A stretch of 14,916 nt of DNA from Deltaproteobacteria bacterium (GTDB lineage Bacteria; Myxococcota; Polyangia; Haliangiales; Haliangiaceae): NCBI GenBank assembly GCA_018262455.1, contig JAGSPR010000123.1, forward strand, positions 1-14,916, in the 5' to 3' direction. Shown one piece after another: positions 1 to 9,756 of this stretch (within the stretch, counting starts at the first letter, position 1; each line of letters begins with the position of its first letter). The notes under the pieces are model-generated. The model saw nothing but the letters and a program-made list of their open reading frames with translations. It had not been told where the DNA came from and ran no database searches. Made by a program: the position numbers and the translations under genes.

Positions 1-722
1 TAGAACTTGAGGTTGTCGTCGCGCAGCACGCGGATGCAGTTGACGTAGCCCTCGGCGAGGTTCTCGAACTGCGAGCTCTCCTTGCCGAGCTTGAGCAAGA
101 TCTGGAAGCAATCGAACGCGCGCTCGAGCTCGCCGACCTGCTCGAAGTCATCGGCGACCTGCTCGAGCTTGCGCTGGCTCTCGATCAGCGCGCGCCGGGC
201 CTCGCCGGCCACCTCCGCTCGACCGTCGAGCCGAGCCGCCGCGAGCCCGTAGTTGAAGTGGACGAGTGCAGCCTCGTACGGGCGCTGGCCGAGCCCGGGT
301 GCGTGGACCAGCGCCTTCCAGGCGGCGATCGCCTCGGGATACTGCTTCGCCTTCTCGAACGCGACCGCGGCGTGGACCGGCAGCTTGGCCTTCTGGTAGA
401 GCTGCGCCGCCTCGTTCCACTTCTTCTCGATCTCCGCGAGCCGAGCCCGCAGCGCCGTGTGCTCCTCGGCGACGAGCTGACCGCGCGCCAGGTCGAAGTA
501 ATGCAGGTAGAGGTAGACGAACGAGGCCTCGCGCCCGCGGCCAAGCCGGCCGTAGATCTCGCCGAGCCGGCGCAGCCACTCATCGTATTCGTAGTTGATG
601 ACGTGGGTCTGACCGATCAGCTCGCGGTAGTGACGCTCGGCGTCCGCCCACCTGCCCTGCTGGACCAGGGCTTCCGCCTGATCCGCCGTGCTCTCGATCG
701 AGTTGAAGGTGCGGCGTGCCAT
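1..722 (-). CDS. TPR-like helical-repeat protein, C-terminus cut by window edge
   Basis: The frame is open from ATG at 722-720 to the left edge, giving 240 codons with no stop. The product is all-helical in character, with repeated A/L/Y spacing typical of tetratricopeptide-like arrays (for example QAEALVQQGRWADAERHY near residues 16-33, AAQLYQKAKLPVHAAVAFEKA near 145-165). A charged, coiled-coil-like stretch lies near residues 124-142. There is no signal peptide or membrane segment, so it is probably a cytoplasmic adaptor. The start codon follows the vWA gene's TGA after a single base (TGACATG), which argues for translational coupling and a joint role with that protein. Helical fold and operon membership are clear; the exact repeat family and function are inferred. 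The C-terminal part is not visible. Confidence 0.8.
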   Translation of the reverse strand, partial: MARRTFNSIESTADQAEALVQQGRWADAERHYRELIGQTHVINYEYDEWLRRLGEIYGRLGRGREASFVYLYLHYFDLARGQLVAEEHTALRARLAEIEKKWNEAAQLYQKAKLPVHAAVAFEKAKQYPEAIAAWKALVHAPGLGQRPYEAALVHFNYGLAAARLDGRAEVAGEARRALIESQRKLEQVADDFEQVGELERAFDCFQILLKLGKESSQFENLAEGYVNCIRVLRDDNLKF

Positions 723-723
723 G

Positions 724-2286
<1,563 letters not shown>

Positions 2287-2309
2287 GGGCGAAAGCTAGC
2301 ACTGGAGGC

Positions 2310-2326
2310 ACCGGTCGCGCACCGGT
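2310..2326. promoter_or_regulatory. Possible operator: paired ACCGGT in divergent gap
   Basis: The 75-bp gap between the divergent vWA (start 2286) and DNA polymerase (start 2362) genes contains ACCGGT, five bases, then ACCGGT. This makes a 17-bp dyad centred on 2318. Each half is itself palindromic. Location and symmetry suit a binding site controlling one or both genes, but six-base palindromes of this composition are common in GC-rich DNA, so chance is a real alternative. I see no convincing -35/-10 pair nearby. Confidence 0.25.
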
Positions 2327-2361
2327 TCGGCAAGCCCGTGGATCGGCTAGAACGACATGGC

Positions 2362-4710
2362 ATGGCTTCGATCGAGGACGACTGGCTCTGGGGCTGGGAT
2401 CCCACGCCGGGCATCGTCTCGGTGTGGGCGGAGCCCGACGGTCAGGTGCTCGTCTGGCGACGGGATCCGGCTGCCCGGGTCGTGTCCTGCGAGGAGGTCC
2501 GATTTCGCCCGTGGCTCGTGCTCGACCGGCTCGACGATCTCCAGCACCTGCACGCGCGGCTCGTGCCCGAGCGTGAGGCGCGGTCGGGGTCGGTCACGTT
2601 TCGCGAGCTGGAAGGTCCGGGCGCGCTGCGCTTCCTCGTCCGTGCCGACGATGCGCGCGCGCTCGCGTCGGCGGTACTCCAGGGCGCGTCGCGGCGGCTT
2701 GGTCATCGCGTCGGCCACGTCCGCGAGCTCGGTCCCGGTAGCGTGCTCGTGCTGCCTCTCGAGGAGCAGTACCTGGTCGCGACCGGGCGCACCTACTTCC
2801 GCGACCTCGCGTTCGACGAGCTCCAGCGGCTCCAGCTCGATCTCGAGACGACCGGGCTCGATCCCGAGCGGGACCGGATCTTCCTGATCGCCGTCCGCGA
2901 TCCCGCAGGCCACACCACGATCCTCGAGGCACAGGGGGAGCACGGCGAGGCGGAGGCCGATCTGCTCCGGCGGCTCGTCGCGCTGATCGCGGCCTGCGAT
3001 CCGGACGTGATCGAGAACCACAACCTGCAGGGGTTCGACCTGCCGTTCCTCGAACGTCGCGCACGGCTGCTCGGCGTGCCCCTCACGCTCGGGCGCGCGG
3101 GCGGCCCCGGGCTCCGCCAGCGCGCCGCCCGACGTGGCGTGTCACGGGACGGCTCCGAGGTCCCGGCGCGGTTCACCGTCCCGGGGCGCGAGCTGATCGA
3201 CACGATGGACGCGGTCCTCCGCCACGACTTCTCGACCCGCGAGCTGCCCGGGCATGGCCTCAAGGACGTGGCTCGTCACTTCGGGCTCGCCAGGCCGGAT
3301 CGCGAGTACGTGCCGGGCGCGCAGATCGCCGAGGTGTACCGCCACGATCCCGCGCGCGTGCGGCGCTACGCGGCGGATGACGTCGCCGAGGTCGCGGGCC
3401 TGGCGAGGCTGCTCGGCGGTGCGGCGTTCGCGCTCGCGCGGATGGCGCCGCGTCGCTACGAGCGGCTCGCCGATGCCGGCCCCGCCACCGGCGTGCTCGA
3501 TCCGCTGCTGGTCCGGGCCTACCTCCGGTCGGGTGCGGCGCTGCCGGCCCACGAGCCCGGCGATGGCACCTCGCACAGCGGCGCCGCGTTGCACCTGTTC
3601 GCGGCCGGCGTCGCGCATCGCATCGTCAAGGCGGACGTCGCGAGCCTCTATCCCTCGCTGATGCGCGAGTACCGCATCGGCCCCGCGCGCGACCGGCTCG
3701 GGGCCTTGCTCGCGCTCGTCGAGCGCCTGGTCGATCAGCGGCTCGCGGCGAAGGCGCGCGCGCGGGCGGCACCCGCCGGCTCGGCCGAGCGCCACACCCA
3801 CGAGGCGCTCTCGGCCGCGATGAAGATCCTCGTCAACTCGGCGTACGGCTACCTCGGTGCGGGCGGGCTCGCGCGGTTCGCCGATGTCCACGCCGCGAAC
3901 GAGGTGACCCGGCACGGGCGAGCCGTGCTCGAGCTGCTGTGCCGCGAGCTGGCAGCCCGCGGGGGCACGCTGCTCGAAGCCGACACCGATGGCGTGTACT
4001 TTGCCGTCCCCGAGGCCTGGACCGAGGCAGACGAGCGTCGCGTCGTCGGCGAGGTCGCGAGCCTGCTGCCGGCCCGGGTGCAACTCGAGTTTGACGGCCG
4101 GTACGCGGCGATGCTCTCCCACGAGCCGAAGAACTACGCCCTGCTCGGGTATGACGGGACGCTGCTGCTGCGTGGGGTCGCCTTCCGATCGAGCCGCGCC
4201 GAGCCGTTCGGAGAGGCGTTCTTGCGGCGCGCGATCACGTGTCTGCTCACAGGCGACCTGGTCGGCGTCCAGGACGCGTTCGTGGCGACCGTGCTGGCGC
4301 TGCGCCGGCGCACGATGCCGACCCGCGAGGTCGCGGCGCGGGTCCGGCTGACCAGGACGCCCCCCGAGTACCTCGCGACACGTGGCTCGCGCAAAGAGCT
4401 GATCTACGAGGCCGTGATGGCGACTGGCCGGACCGACTGGACCCCGGGCGAGCGCGTCCAGGTCTATCGCGCCGCGCAGGGCCGTGCCGCGGTGTTCGTC
4501 GACGGTCCGCCAGCCGACGGCGACCCGCGCGACTACGATGTCGAGCACTACGTGCGCGTGCTCCGCGAGACCTTCGCGGCGCGGATGGTCCGGGCGCTGA
4601 CGCCGGACGACTTCGCAGCCGTGTTCGGAGACCCCGAACAGCCGTCGTTGTTCGCGCCGAAGCTGGGGGATGCGCACACGATCCTCACGGTCGTGCTCGT
4701 ACCCTCCTGA
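2362..4710 (+). CDS. Family-B DNA polymerase with 3'-5' proofreading exonuclease
   Basis: 782 aa from ATG 2362, close to the 783 aa of E. coli Pol II, though orthology is not shown. The exonuclease domain has all three motifs: Exo I DLETTG (D160, E162), Exo II NLQGFD (N221, F225, D226) and Exo III YAADD (Y336, D340). The polymerase domain has motif A DVASLYPS (D425, steric-gate-type Y430), motif B KILVNSAYG (K488, N492, Y495, G496) and motif C DTDG (D541, D543), followed by PKNYALL in the palm. Both activities therefore look intact. Expected role: DNA-templated synthesis in repair or lesion tolerance, in the cytoplasm. The open frame extends upstream with an alternative GTG at 2338, but no good Shine-Dalgarno favours either start. 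The gene runs against six flanking genes and ends 12 bp from the convergent TPR gene, so it has its own promoter or was inserted. Confidence 0.93.
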   Translation: MASIEDDWLWGWDPTPGIVSVWAEPDGQVLVWRRDPAARVVSCEEVRFRPWLVLDRLDDLQHLHARLVPEREARSGSVTFRELEGPGALRFLVRADDARALASAVLQGASRRLGHRVGHVRELGPGSVLVLPLEEQYLVATGRTYFRDLAFDELQRLQLDLETTGLDPERDRIFLIAVRDPAGHTTILEAQGEHGEAEADLLRRLVALIAACDPDVIENHNLQGFDLPFLERRARLLGVPLTLGRAGGPGLRQRAARRGVSRDGSEVPARFTVPGRELIDTMDAVLRHDFSTRELPGHGLKDVARHFGLARPDREYVPGAQIAEVYRHDPARVRRYAADDVAEVAGLARLLGGAAFALARMAPRRYERLADAGPATGVLDPLLVRAYLRSGAALPAHEPGDGTSHSGAALHLFAAGVAHRIVKADVASLYPSLMREYRIGPARDRLGALLALVERLVDQRLAAKARARAAPAGSAERHTHEALSAAMKILVNSAYGYLGAGGLARFADVHAANEVTRHGRAVLELLCRELAARGGTLLEADTDGVYFAVPEAWTEADERRVVGEVASLLPARVQLEFDGRYAAMLSHEPKNYALLGYDGTLLLRGVAFRSSRAEPFGEAFLRRAITCLLTGDLVGVQDAFVATVLALRRRTMPTREVAARVRLTRTPPEYLATRGSRKELIYEAVMATGRTDWTPGERVQVYRAAQGRAAVFVDGPPADGDPRDYDVEHYVRVLRETFAARMVRALTPDDFAAVFGDPEQPSLFAPKLGDAHTILTVVLVPS

Positions 4711-4722
4711 GGGCGGGCGGGG

Positions 4723-5589
4723 TCAGCGCGGCAGGCTGGCGTGGAGGAGCTGCGCGTCGCCGAGCTTCTCCGCGAACCACAGGTCCTCGGGAAACAGCAA
4801 CCCCGCGGCCTCGGCGGCCTCGAGGTAGCGCACGATCGCGGGACCATCCTCGATCGGCAGGCCGGACCGATGTGCGGCCTGCCGGCCGTGCGCGATCCGC
4901 TGCAGCCGGACGCACTTCTCGGCCCAGGACCAGACGCGCTGGCGGTCGTCGCACGGCAACTCGAGCGCGCGCTCGACGGCGTCCACGATCTGATCCTCGA
5001 TGCCTCCGGGCTCCCACATCACCTGGTGACTGAGCCCGTGACGCAGCGCATTCGCGAGGTCGATGAACGCGGCGGCGCTGGGCTCGAGCTCCGCGACCCG
5101 TCGGCGCGCCGTGATCGCGCCCTTGTCGCCGAGCTTCTGGAGCAGGACGGCCTTGCAGCGATGCGCGTTGCAGCACCGGTCGTCCAGCCCGATCGCGCGA
5201 TCGAAGCTGGTGCGGGCCTCGTCGGTGCGCCCGAGCGCGAACAGCGCGATGCCGCGGTTGCACCAGGCCTCGGCCTGCTTCGTGTCGATCGCGATCGCGG
5301 CCTCGTACTCGGTGAACGCCTCGTGGTGGCGGCCGAGTGCATGGAGCATGTTCCCGGCGTTGTGGTGGTCGAGGTACGTCGGCTTGATCGAGGTGGACCG
5401 GCGGAACGAGTCGACGGCCTCGGCGAACCGGCGCTGGCGCTCGAAGAACTGGCCGCGCACGCTCCAGGCACCTGTCGCGTCCGGATCCGCGGCCACCAGC
5501 TCGTCATAGGCAGAGGCTGCTTCGTCCACCGCGCCGGCTGCTTCCGCGCGCGTTGCTCGTGCGAGTGCTGATCGCGCCGCGTCGTTCAC
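4723..5589 (-). CDS. TPR-repeat protein coupled to MoxR
   Basis: 288 aa starting with GTG at 5589, whose last two bases overlap the MoxR stop (GTGA), so it is probably translated by re-initiation and in proportion to the ATPase. Residues ~5-140 form about four TPR units, each with the familiar G/A, Y/F, A and P spacing (for example GNMLHALGRHHEAFTEYEAA near 78-97 and NRGIALFALGRTDEARTSFD near 110-129). The remainder is also helical, W- and C-containing, and not a recognised domain. There is no signal peptide. TPR proteins are protein-binding scaffolds, and the coupling suggests it bridges the ATPase to a client or to the vWA protein. The TPR call is firm; the partner is inferred from position. 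Confidence 0.85.
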   Translation of the reverse strand: MNDAARSALARATRAEAAGAVDEAASAYDELVAADPDATGAWSVRGQFFERQRRFAEAVDSFRRSTSIKPTYLDHHNAGNMLHALGRHHEAFTEYEAAIAIDTKQAEAWCNRGIALFALGRTDEARTSFDRAIGLDDRCCNAHRCKAVLLQKLGDKGAITARRRVAELEPSAAAFIDLANALRHGLSHQVMWEPGGIEDQIVDAVERALELPCDDRQRVWSWAEKCVRLQRIAHGRQAAHRSGLPIEDGPAIVRYLEAAEAAGLLFPEDLWFAEKLGDAQLLHASLPR

Positions 5590-6815
5590 AGCCCGAACTT
5601 CGACGACGCGAACACCGTCTCGAGCAGCTGATCGACCTCGCGGATCATGCGGGACGCCGCCTCACCCGGAAGGGCCGCGAGCGCGACCTTGATCTCGTTG
5701 AGATTCTTGAGCTGGCTGAACAGCTGGATATCGGAGAGCTCGGTACCCGACGTGAGCAGCTCGCGGATGACGCCCAGCTCGGTGAGCAGATCATCGAGGC
5801 TCGCAGACGGTCCGATGAACCTGCGCTCGTCCGGATGCTCGCGATAGTACGAGTCCACGATCGGATTCACGATCTCCTCGAGGAGCTCGACCTGATCGAG
5901 GTTGTTCCAGATGTGGCGGAGGATGAAGAAGTCACCGTCGTGGACGCGCGTGCGGCCGTCGAACACCGCGGACGCCGCAAACAGCTTGAGCAGCTTCACC
6001 GCGCGGCGATCGGACACCGAGATGCCTTCGCTGCGGATCTGGAAGATGAGCCCCTTGTACTTGGTGAGGAACTCGTCGGGGAGCTGCATGAACTTGTCGA
6101 AGTTCTGCTGGATCTGGCGGAGGTCGCGCGCGCTGATCACGGGGCGCAGCTCGCCCATCGGCCGCCCCGCCAGGTCGACACCGCGCCCGGTCATCTTGCG
6201 CAGCTCCAGCGCCACGCCCTTCTTCATCAGCTCGTGGAAGTGATAGCTGTCGAGGTTGTCCGACAGGACGCGCACGAGAAACCGGTCGAACATCGCGGCG
6301 AGGTTCTCGTCATTCGGCACCTCGTTCGAGGCCGCGTACAGCGAGATCAGCGGCACCGCGATCACGTCGGGACCGTTCTGGAACTTGCGCTCGTTGATGA
6401 TGTGCAGCAGCGAGTTCAGGATGGCGGAGTTGGACTTGAAGATCTCGTCGAGGAAGACGATCTCCGCGGTCGGCAACATGTTCTCGATGCGGCGCGTGTA
6501 GCGACCCTCGCGGAAGGCCGAGATATCGACCGGCCCGAACAGCTCGTTCGGCTCGGTGAAGCGCGTCAACAGGTACTCGAAGTACCGCGCGTCGATCAGC
6601 TTCGCGAACATGTCGATCATCGCCGACTTCGCGGTGCCCGGCGGACCGACGATGACCATGTGCTCGCCGGCGATCGCCGACACCGTCATCAGCCGGATGA
6701 TCTCCTGCTTGTCCAGGAACTGCGCGTTCATCTGGCGCGCGAGATCCTGAAACGCCGCAGACGCGCGAGCCACGTCGACGGCAAAGCTGCGGGGGTTGGT
6801 GGGCGGCGCGACCAT
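5586..6815 (-). CDS. MoxR-family AAA+ ATPase, RavA-like
   Basis: 409 aa from ATG 6815, immediately preceded in frame by TAG. AAA+ motifs are complete: Walker A GPPGTAKS (57-64), Walker B IVFLDEI (D123, E124), sensor 1 AASNE (N164), arginine finger FDRFL (R178) and a sensor 2-like SDRRAVKLLKL (R270/R271). The FLDKQEIIRL and TRFTEPNELFGPVDI segments are typical of the RavA branch of MoxR. The protein is shorter than E. coli RavA (498 aa), and I see no match to the RavA domain that binds lysine decarboxylase, so that client is unlikely. Such ATPases form hexamers that remodel proteins or complexes together with a vWA partner; here that is probably the protein at 724-2286. The C-terminal ~75 residues are helical and may bind the TPR protein. 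Confidence 0.95.
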   Translation of the reverse strand: MVAPPTNPRSFAVDVARASAAFQDLARQMNAQFLDKQEIIRLMTVSAIAGEHMVIVGPPGTAKSAMIDMFAKLIDARYFEYLLTRFTEPNELFGPVDISAFREGRYTRRIENMLPTAEIVFLDEIFKSNSAILNSLLHIINERKFQNGPDVIAVPLISLYAASNEVPNDENLAAMFDRFLVRVLSDNLDSYHFHELMKKGVALELRKMTGRGVDLAGRPMGELRPVISARDLRQIQQNFDKFMQLPDEFLTKYKGLIFQIRSEGISVSDRRAVKLLKLFAASAVFDGRTRVHDGDFFILRHIWNNLDQVELLEEIVNPIVDSYYREHPDERRFIGPSASLDDLLTELGVIRELLTSGTELSDIQLFSQLKNLNEIKVALAALPGEAASRMIREVDQLLETVFASSKFGL

Positions 6816-6956
6816 CTAGACGGAGGGCACATTACCCCAGGAAGCGTGGATTTCTATCGATCCAACTGGCCGAAGTTCCAGCGCGACCTCGAGACGGCAA
6901 CCGGAAGCAAGGATCGAAACTACCTTACGGCGAGGGTCCCCCTTGGGGGGGGCGGA
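6816..6956. other. Gene-free spacer, longest in the window
   Basis: 141 bp between the start of the MoxR gene and the end of the 395-aa orphan gene. It would be expected to hold the MoxR promoter or a processing site if the array is not one transcript. I see no strong promoter. It includes five C, TT and eight G (6938-6952), which can fold only with a two-base loop and has no T-run, so it is not a normal terminator. The plus strand from GTG 6846 reads as an aromatic-rich peptide (DFYRSNWPKFQRDLETATG) that might be a gene remnant. Confidence 0.4.
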
Positions 6957-8144
6957 TCAAGGCGTGTCCAGGCTGGGCAGCTCCACCCGATCGCGCGGGG
7001 CATTCGGATGCAGGTGGCGCCGGAGTCGCTGGGCGAGGGCATCGATCACCGCATCGCTCAGCAGCTCGGACGTCTGCGCGCGATGCACCATCCAGCGCTT
7101 CGCCAGCGACGGGATCGACTCCACGCCCGGGGGAATCGCGAGCCGCGGATCGACGACGGCGAGCGCGCCCGGGAGCGCGAACAGCGTCGCCAGCCCGCGT
7201 GGCCGCTGGCCGGCCGCCTCCGCCGCCAACACCGTCGAGATCAAGGGTGACTTCGCGCCGGGCTCGCGCAGCGACATCTCGCCCATGCAGAACAGCGCGT
7301 TGAGGTGGACCAGGAACGCCGCGACCGCGCGGACATCGGCCTCCTCGGGCGCACGCTCCAGCATCTGCTCGAACGCCGCCGCGAGCCGCGCCGGCCCGAC
7401 GATCTGCTCGCGCGGACTGGCATCGGGCACGAGCTGATACGCGACCGCGCGCGCGAGCTCGTGGTCGCGCAGCAGGAACACCGCGTCTTCCCAGTGCAGC
7501 GGCGGAGCCCCGGGGTGGGAATCGAGCAGCTGGGTGAACGGCGTCCGGCGAAGCAGCGTGGCCATGATCGGCGCCGTATCGGGGACCGCGAGCAACTCGT
7601 CGAAGTCGACGACCGTGACTTCCTCGCGCACCCGCCGCAGCCCCTTCCACGCGACGAGCCGGGTCGGCGGCTTCTGGCCGGCAAACCGCGCGCGGCCGGT
7701 CCACCATGACACCGTGACGTCGGAGCGCGTGAGGTGGAACAGGTTGCCAAGCAGCGCGTGGCGCGCCATCACGCGCGTGCGGTTGCGCGACAGCGGCTGG
7801 CTGACCAGCCCGAGCGCGGTCTCGATGATCTTGCGGCGCTGCTTGTCGGTGACCGACCACGCCTCGGCGCGCGGGTGGACGAGGAACAGCGCGTTGTGCA
7901 GCCCGGCCGCGAGGCAGAGGTCGTCGAGCTCGAACACGAAGGCGGGCGGGCGGCAGACCAGCGTCGAGAGCGCCGCGTGCCGCGCATCGTCGACCGCGAC
8001 CAGCTCGACGCTCGCGTGATCGAGCTCGCCCTCCCAGCGCTCGACCTCATCGAGCGGGATCGGCGCGCCGACATGCAGCTCGCCGCCGGCCACGAGCGGG
8101 CGCACGAAGCGCTCAAGAAACTCGCGGACGTGCTCCCTGGGCAT
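6957..8144 (-). CDS. Unrecognised 395-aa protein of the MoxR-vWA array
   Basis: I do not recognise the family. The start at ATG 8144 is chosen because GGGAG (8152-8148) overlaps the upstream gene's stop codon and lies three bases before it; an open frame back to 8285 would overlap the upstream gene. The protein is soluble, with no signal peptide or membrane span. It has a mixed N-terminal part (1-125), a basic middle with SWWTGRARFAGQKPPTRLVAW near 146-166, and a helical C-terminal half rich in Leu/Ala/Arg (220-380). No catalytic motif is evident. The 7-bp gap to the upstream orphan gene and shared orientation with MoxR suggest one functional unit. It may be one of the poorly characterised accessory domains that accompany MoxR-vWA ternary systems, but that needs a profile search. 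Confidence 0.82.
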   Translation of the reverse strand: MPREHVREFLERFVRPLVAGGELHVGAPIPLDEVERWEGELDHASVELVAVDDARHAALSTLVCRPPAFVFELDDLCLAAGLHNALFLVHPRAEAWSVTDKQRRKIIETALGLVSQPLSRNRTRVMARHALLGNLFHLTRSDVTVSWWTGRARFAGQKPPTRLVAWKGLRRVREEVTVVDFDELLAVPDTAPIMATLLRRTPFTQLLDSHPGAPPLHWEDAVFLLRDHELARAVAYQLVPDASPREQIVGPARLAAAFEQMLERAPEEADVRAVAAFLVHLNALFCMGEMSLREPGAKSPLISTVLAAEAAGQRPRGLATLFALPGALAVVDPRLAIPPGVESIPSLAKRWMVHRAQTSELLSDAVIDALAQRLRRHLHPNAPRDRVELPSLDTP

Positions 8145-8151
8145 CGGCTCC

Positions 8152-9693
8152 CTACTTCTCGCCGGACGGCAGCAGCTTGCGGTCGGGGGCGTCGGGGAAG
8201 CCCCACAGCGCGAACCGGCCGACCGTATCGTTGACGACCTGGGCCTCGGCCGAGATGTCGGCGGCGTAGTCGAGGATCTCCGCACGCTCGACCTCGAGCT
8301 TGGCCAGCGCGCGACGCTCGAGCGTGGTGAACGAGGCCTCGCTGATCTGGAACGGCCGGCCTTCGGCGGTGAACACCGTCACGATCCCGGAGGCGTGGCC
8401 GAGCGCGCGCGCGAGCACGTCGGGCGACACGCGGGGCACGACGTCCATGCCGAGCGGCACGAGCAGCCCCGGGGCGATCTCGCACAGCAGCTGGCCGAGC
8501 GGGATCACATCGAGGTTCTCGGATCCGACGACGAGGATGCCGCGATCGGTCGCCGCGACCCGGTGGCCGCGCAGACTCACCGGTGGCAGCGCGAACAGGA
8601 TCCGCTTGAGCCGCGACGCGTGCTCGATCTCGATCAGCGTGGCGACTACCCGGCGCGGCGGGCCCATCGACGCCGCGAGCTTGAGCTCGACCCCGATCGC
8701 CTCGGCCGCCCCACCGCCGTACTCGACCGGATCGCGGGGACGGTGCAGGGGCTGATCGAGGTCGAGGCCGACGCGCGTCAGGTCGCCGATGTCCGACAGC
8801 GACAACGGCCCGGGCAGCACGTCGACGCGATCGCCGGGCCAGAACACGTGGAACGTTTCGGGCGGGAACACCGACGCACACGACGCCAGGTCGATCGGAT
8901 GGGCGTAGCCGACCGCGACGACGGCATTCGCGCCCGCCGGGCGAAACACGTCGATCCCCGGGGTCCCGAGGAACAGCGCGAGGATGCGCTCGGGCAGCGC
9001 GCGCGCGCGGATCAGCATGTAGCCGCGATCGCGGGTCTGATCATCGAACGCGCTCGTCGAGCCCGGCGTGAACAGCCCGGCCTGCGCTTCGACCTTGTTG
9101 CGCCACAGGTAACGGATGATGCCGTCGGCAAGGCCGCGCGCGACCGCGAGGTAGAGCTCGCCGCGATCGTCGGCCGCGAGCTTGGCTCCGCCGGGCAGCT
9201 TCCTGATCGAGAGCCGGAACAGCAGGCGCGAGAACGGCAGATCGCCCTCCCGGATGTAGCCCTGCGCGAACTCGTCCCCGTGGACCATGAAGTCGGCGCC
9301 TGCCGGCATCCCACCGATGTCGACCGCGTCGTAGCCGTAGGGCGACCGATCGTCGCGGAACTTCACGAAGTGCTTCGAGGTGCCGGTGTAGATCGCACCG
9401 CCGACCAGTCTCGCCAGCCGCGCGGCGCGATCGGCGGCATACGAGGTCACCGCAGGGATCTGGACGACGATCTCGCGGCTGCCCAGCGCCGTCCGCGCCT
9501 TCGTGATCAGGAGATTTGCCATCAGCTCGTCGAGCGATGCCTCCGACGAGTACAGCCGGAACCACGACACCGCGCCCTCGAGCGTGGCGAACGTCAACAG
9601 GCAGTACTTACCGAGCAGGATCCCGCGTGGATCCGGCGCCACACCCGGCGTGAAGAACCGGGTCTGCCCCTGGGCGACGTGCTCGAGCGCCAT
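8152..9693 (-). CDS. Unrecognised 513-aa protein heading the MoxR-vWA array
   Basis: The family is not recognised. I chose ATG 9693 (MALEHVAQGQ); an in-frame ATG at 9711 would add six residues, and neither has a clear ribosome binding site. The protein is alpha/beta in character and soluble. Notable segments are RFFTPGVAPDPRGILLGKY (12-30), a Gly/Asp/Tyr-rich block with YGYDAVDIGG (119-128), a strand-rich region with RGILVVGSENLDVIPLGQLL (384-403), and a C-terminal helical part (450-485) ending in a short tail. I see no Walker, protease or nuclease motif. It is divergent from the lipoprotein gene at 9757, with a gap of about 60 bp that must hold any promoter for the whole minus-strand array. 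Candidate accessory component of a MoxR-vWA ternary system, by position only. Confidence 0.82.
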   Translation of the reverse strand: MALEHVAQGQTRFFTPGVAPDPRGILLGKYCLLTFATLEGAVSWFRLYSSEASLDELMANLLITKARTALGSREIVVQIPAVTSYAADRAARLARLVGGAIYTGTSKHFVKFRDDRSPYGYDAVDIGGMPAGADFMVHGDEFAQGYIREGDLPFSRLLFRLSIRKLPGGAKLAADDRGELYLAVARGLADGIIRYLWRNKVEAQAGLFTPGSTSAFDDQTRDRGYMLIRARALPERILALFLGTPGIDVFRPAGANAVVAVGYAHPIDLASCASVFPPETFHVFWPGDRVDVLPGPLSLSDIGDLTRVGLDLDQPLHRPRDPVEYGGGAAEAIGVELKLAASMGPPRRVVATLIEIEHASRLKRILFALPPVSLRGHRVAATDRGILVVGSENLDVIPLGQLLCEIAPGLLVPLGMDVVPRVSPDVLARALGHASGIVTVFTAEGRPFQISEASFTTLERRALAKLEVERAEILDYAADISAEAQVVNDTVGRFALWGFPDAPDRKLLPSGEK

Positions 9694-9756
9694 CGCGTCG
9701 CAATCTAGCATGCAGCCGCACGGAACCATGCCGGCGGCACCGTGTACGATGGGCAG

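Noticed and set aside
3142..4677. Long minus-strand open frame (511 codons)
   Set aside because: It is antisense to the polymerase domain, where motifs A, B and C are all intact on the plus strand.
4702..4714. CCCTC-CTG-AGGG-type hairpin at the polymerase stop as a terminator
   Set aside because: The stem is five pairs with a loop of two or three bases and no T-run follows, so it is not a credible terminator.
5586..6815. Naming the ATPase ravA
   Set aside because: It is RavA-like in the AAA+ core but about 90 residues shorter, with no visible lysine-decarboxylase-binding domain, and its vWA partner differs from ViaA.
6938..6952. C-run / G-run hairpin as a terminator for the 395-aa gene
   Set aside because: Only two bases separate the arms and there is no T-run on the transcribed strand.
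5553..7250. Long plus-strand open frame (565 codons)
   Set aside because: It is antisense to the MoxR ATPase, whose motifs are complete; the translation is His/Arg/Asp/Leu-rich in the manner of GC-driven shadow frames.
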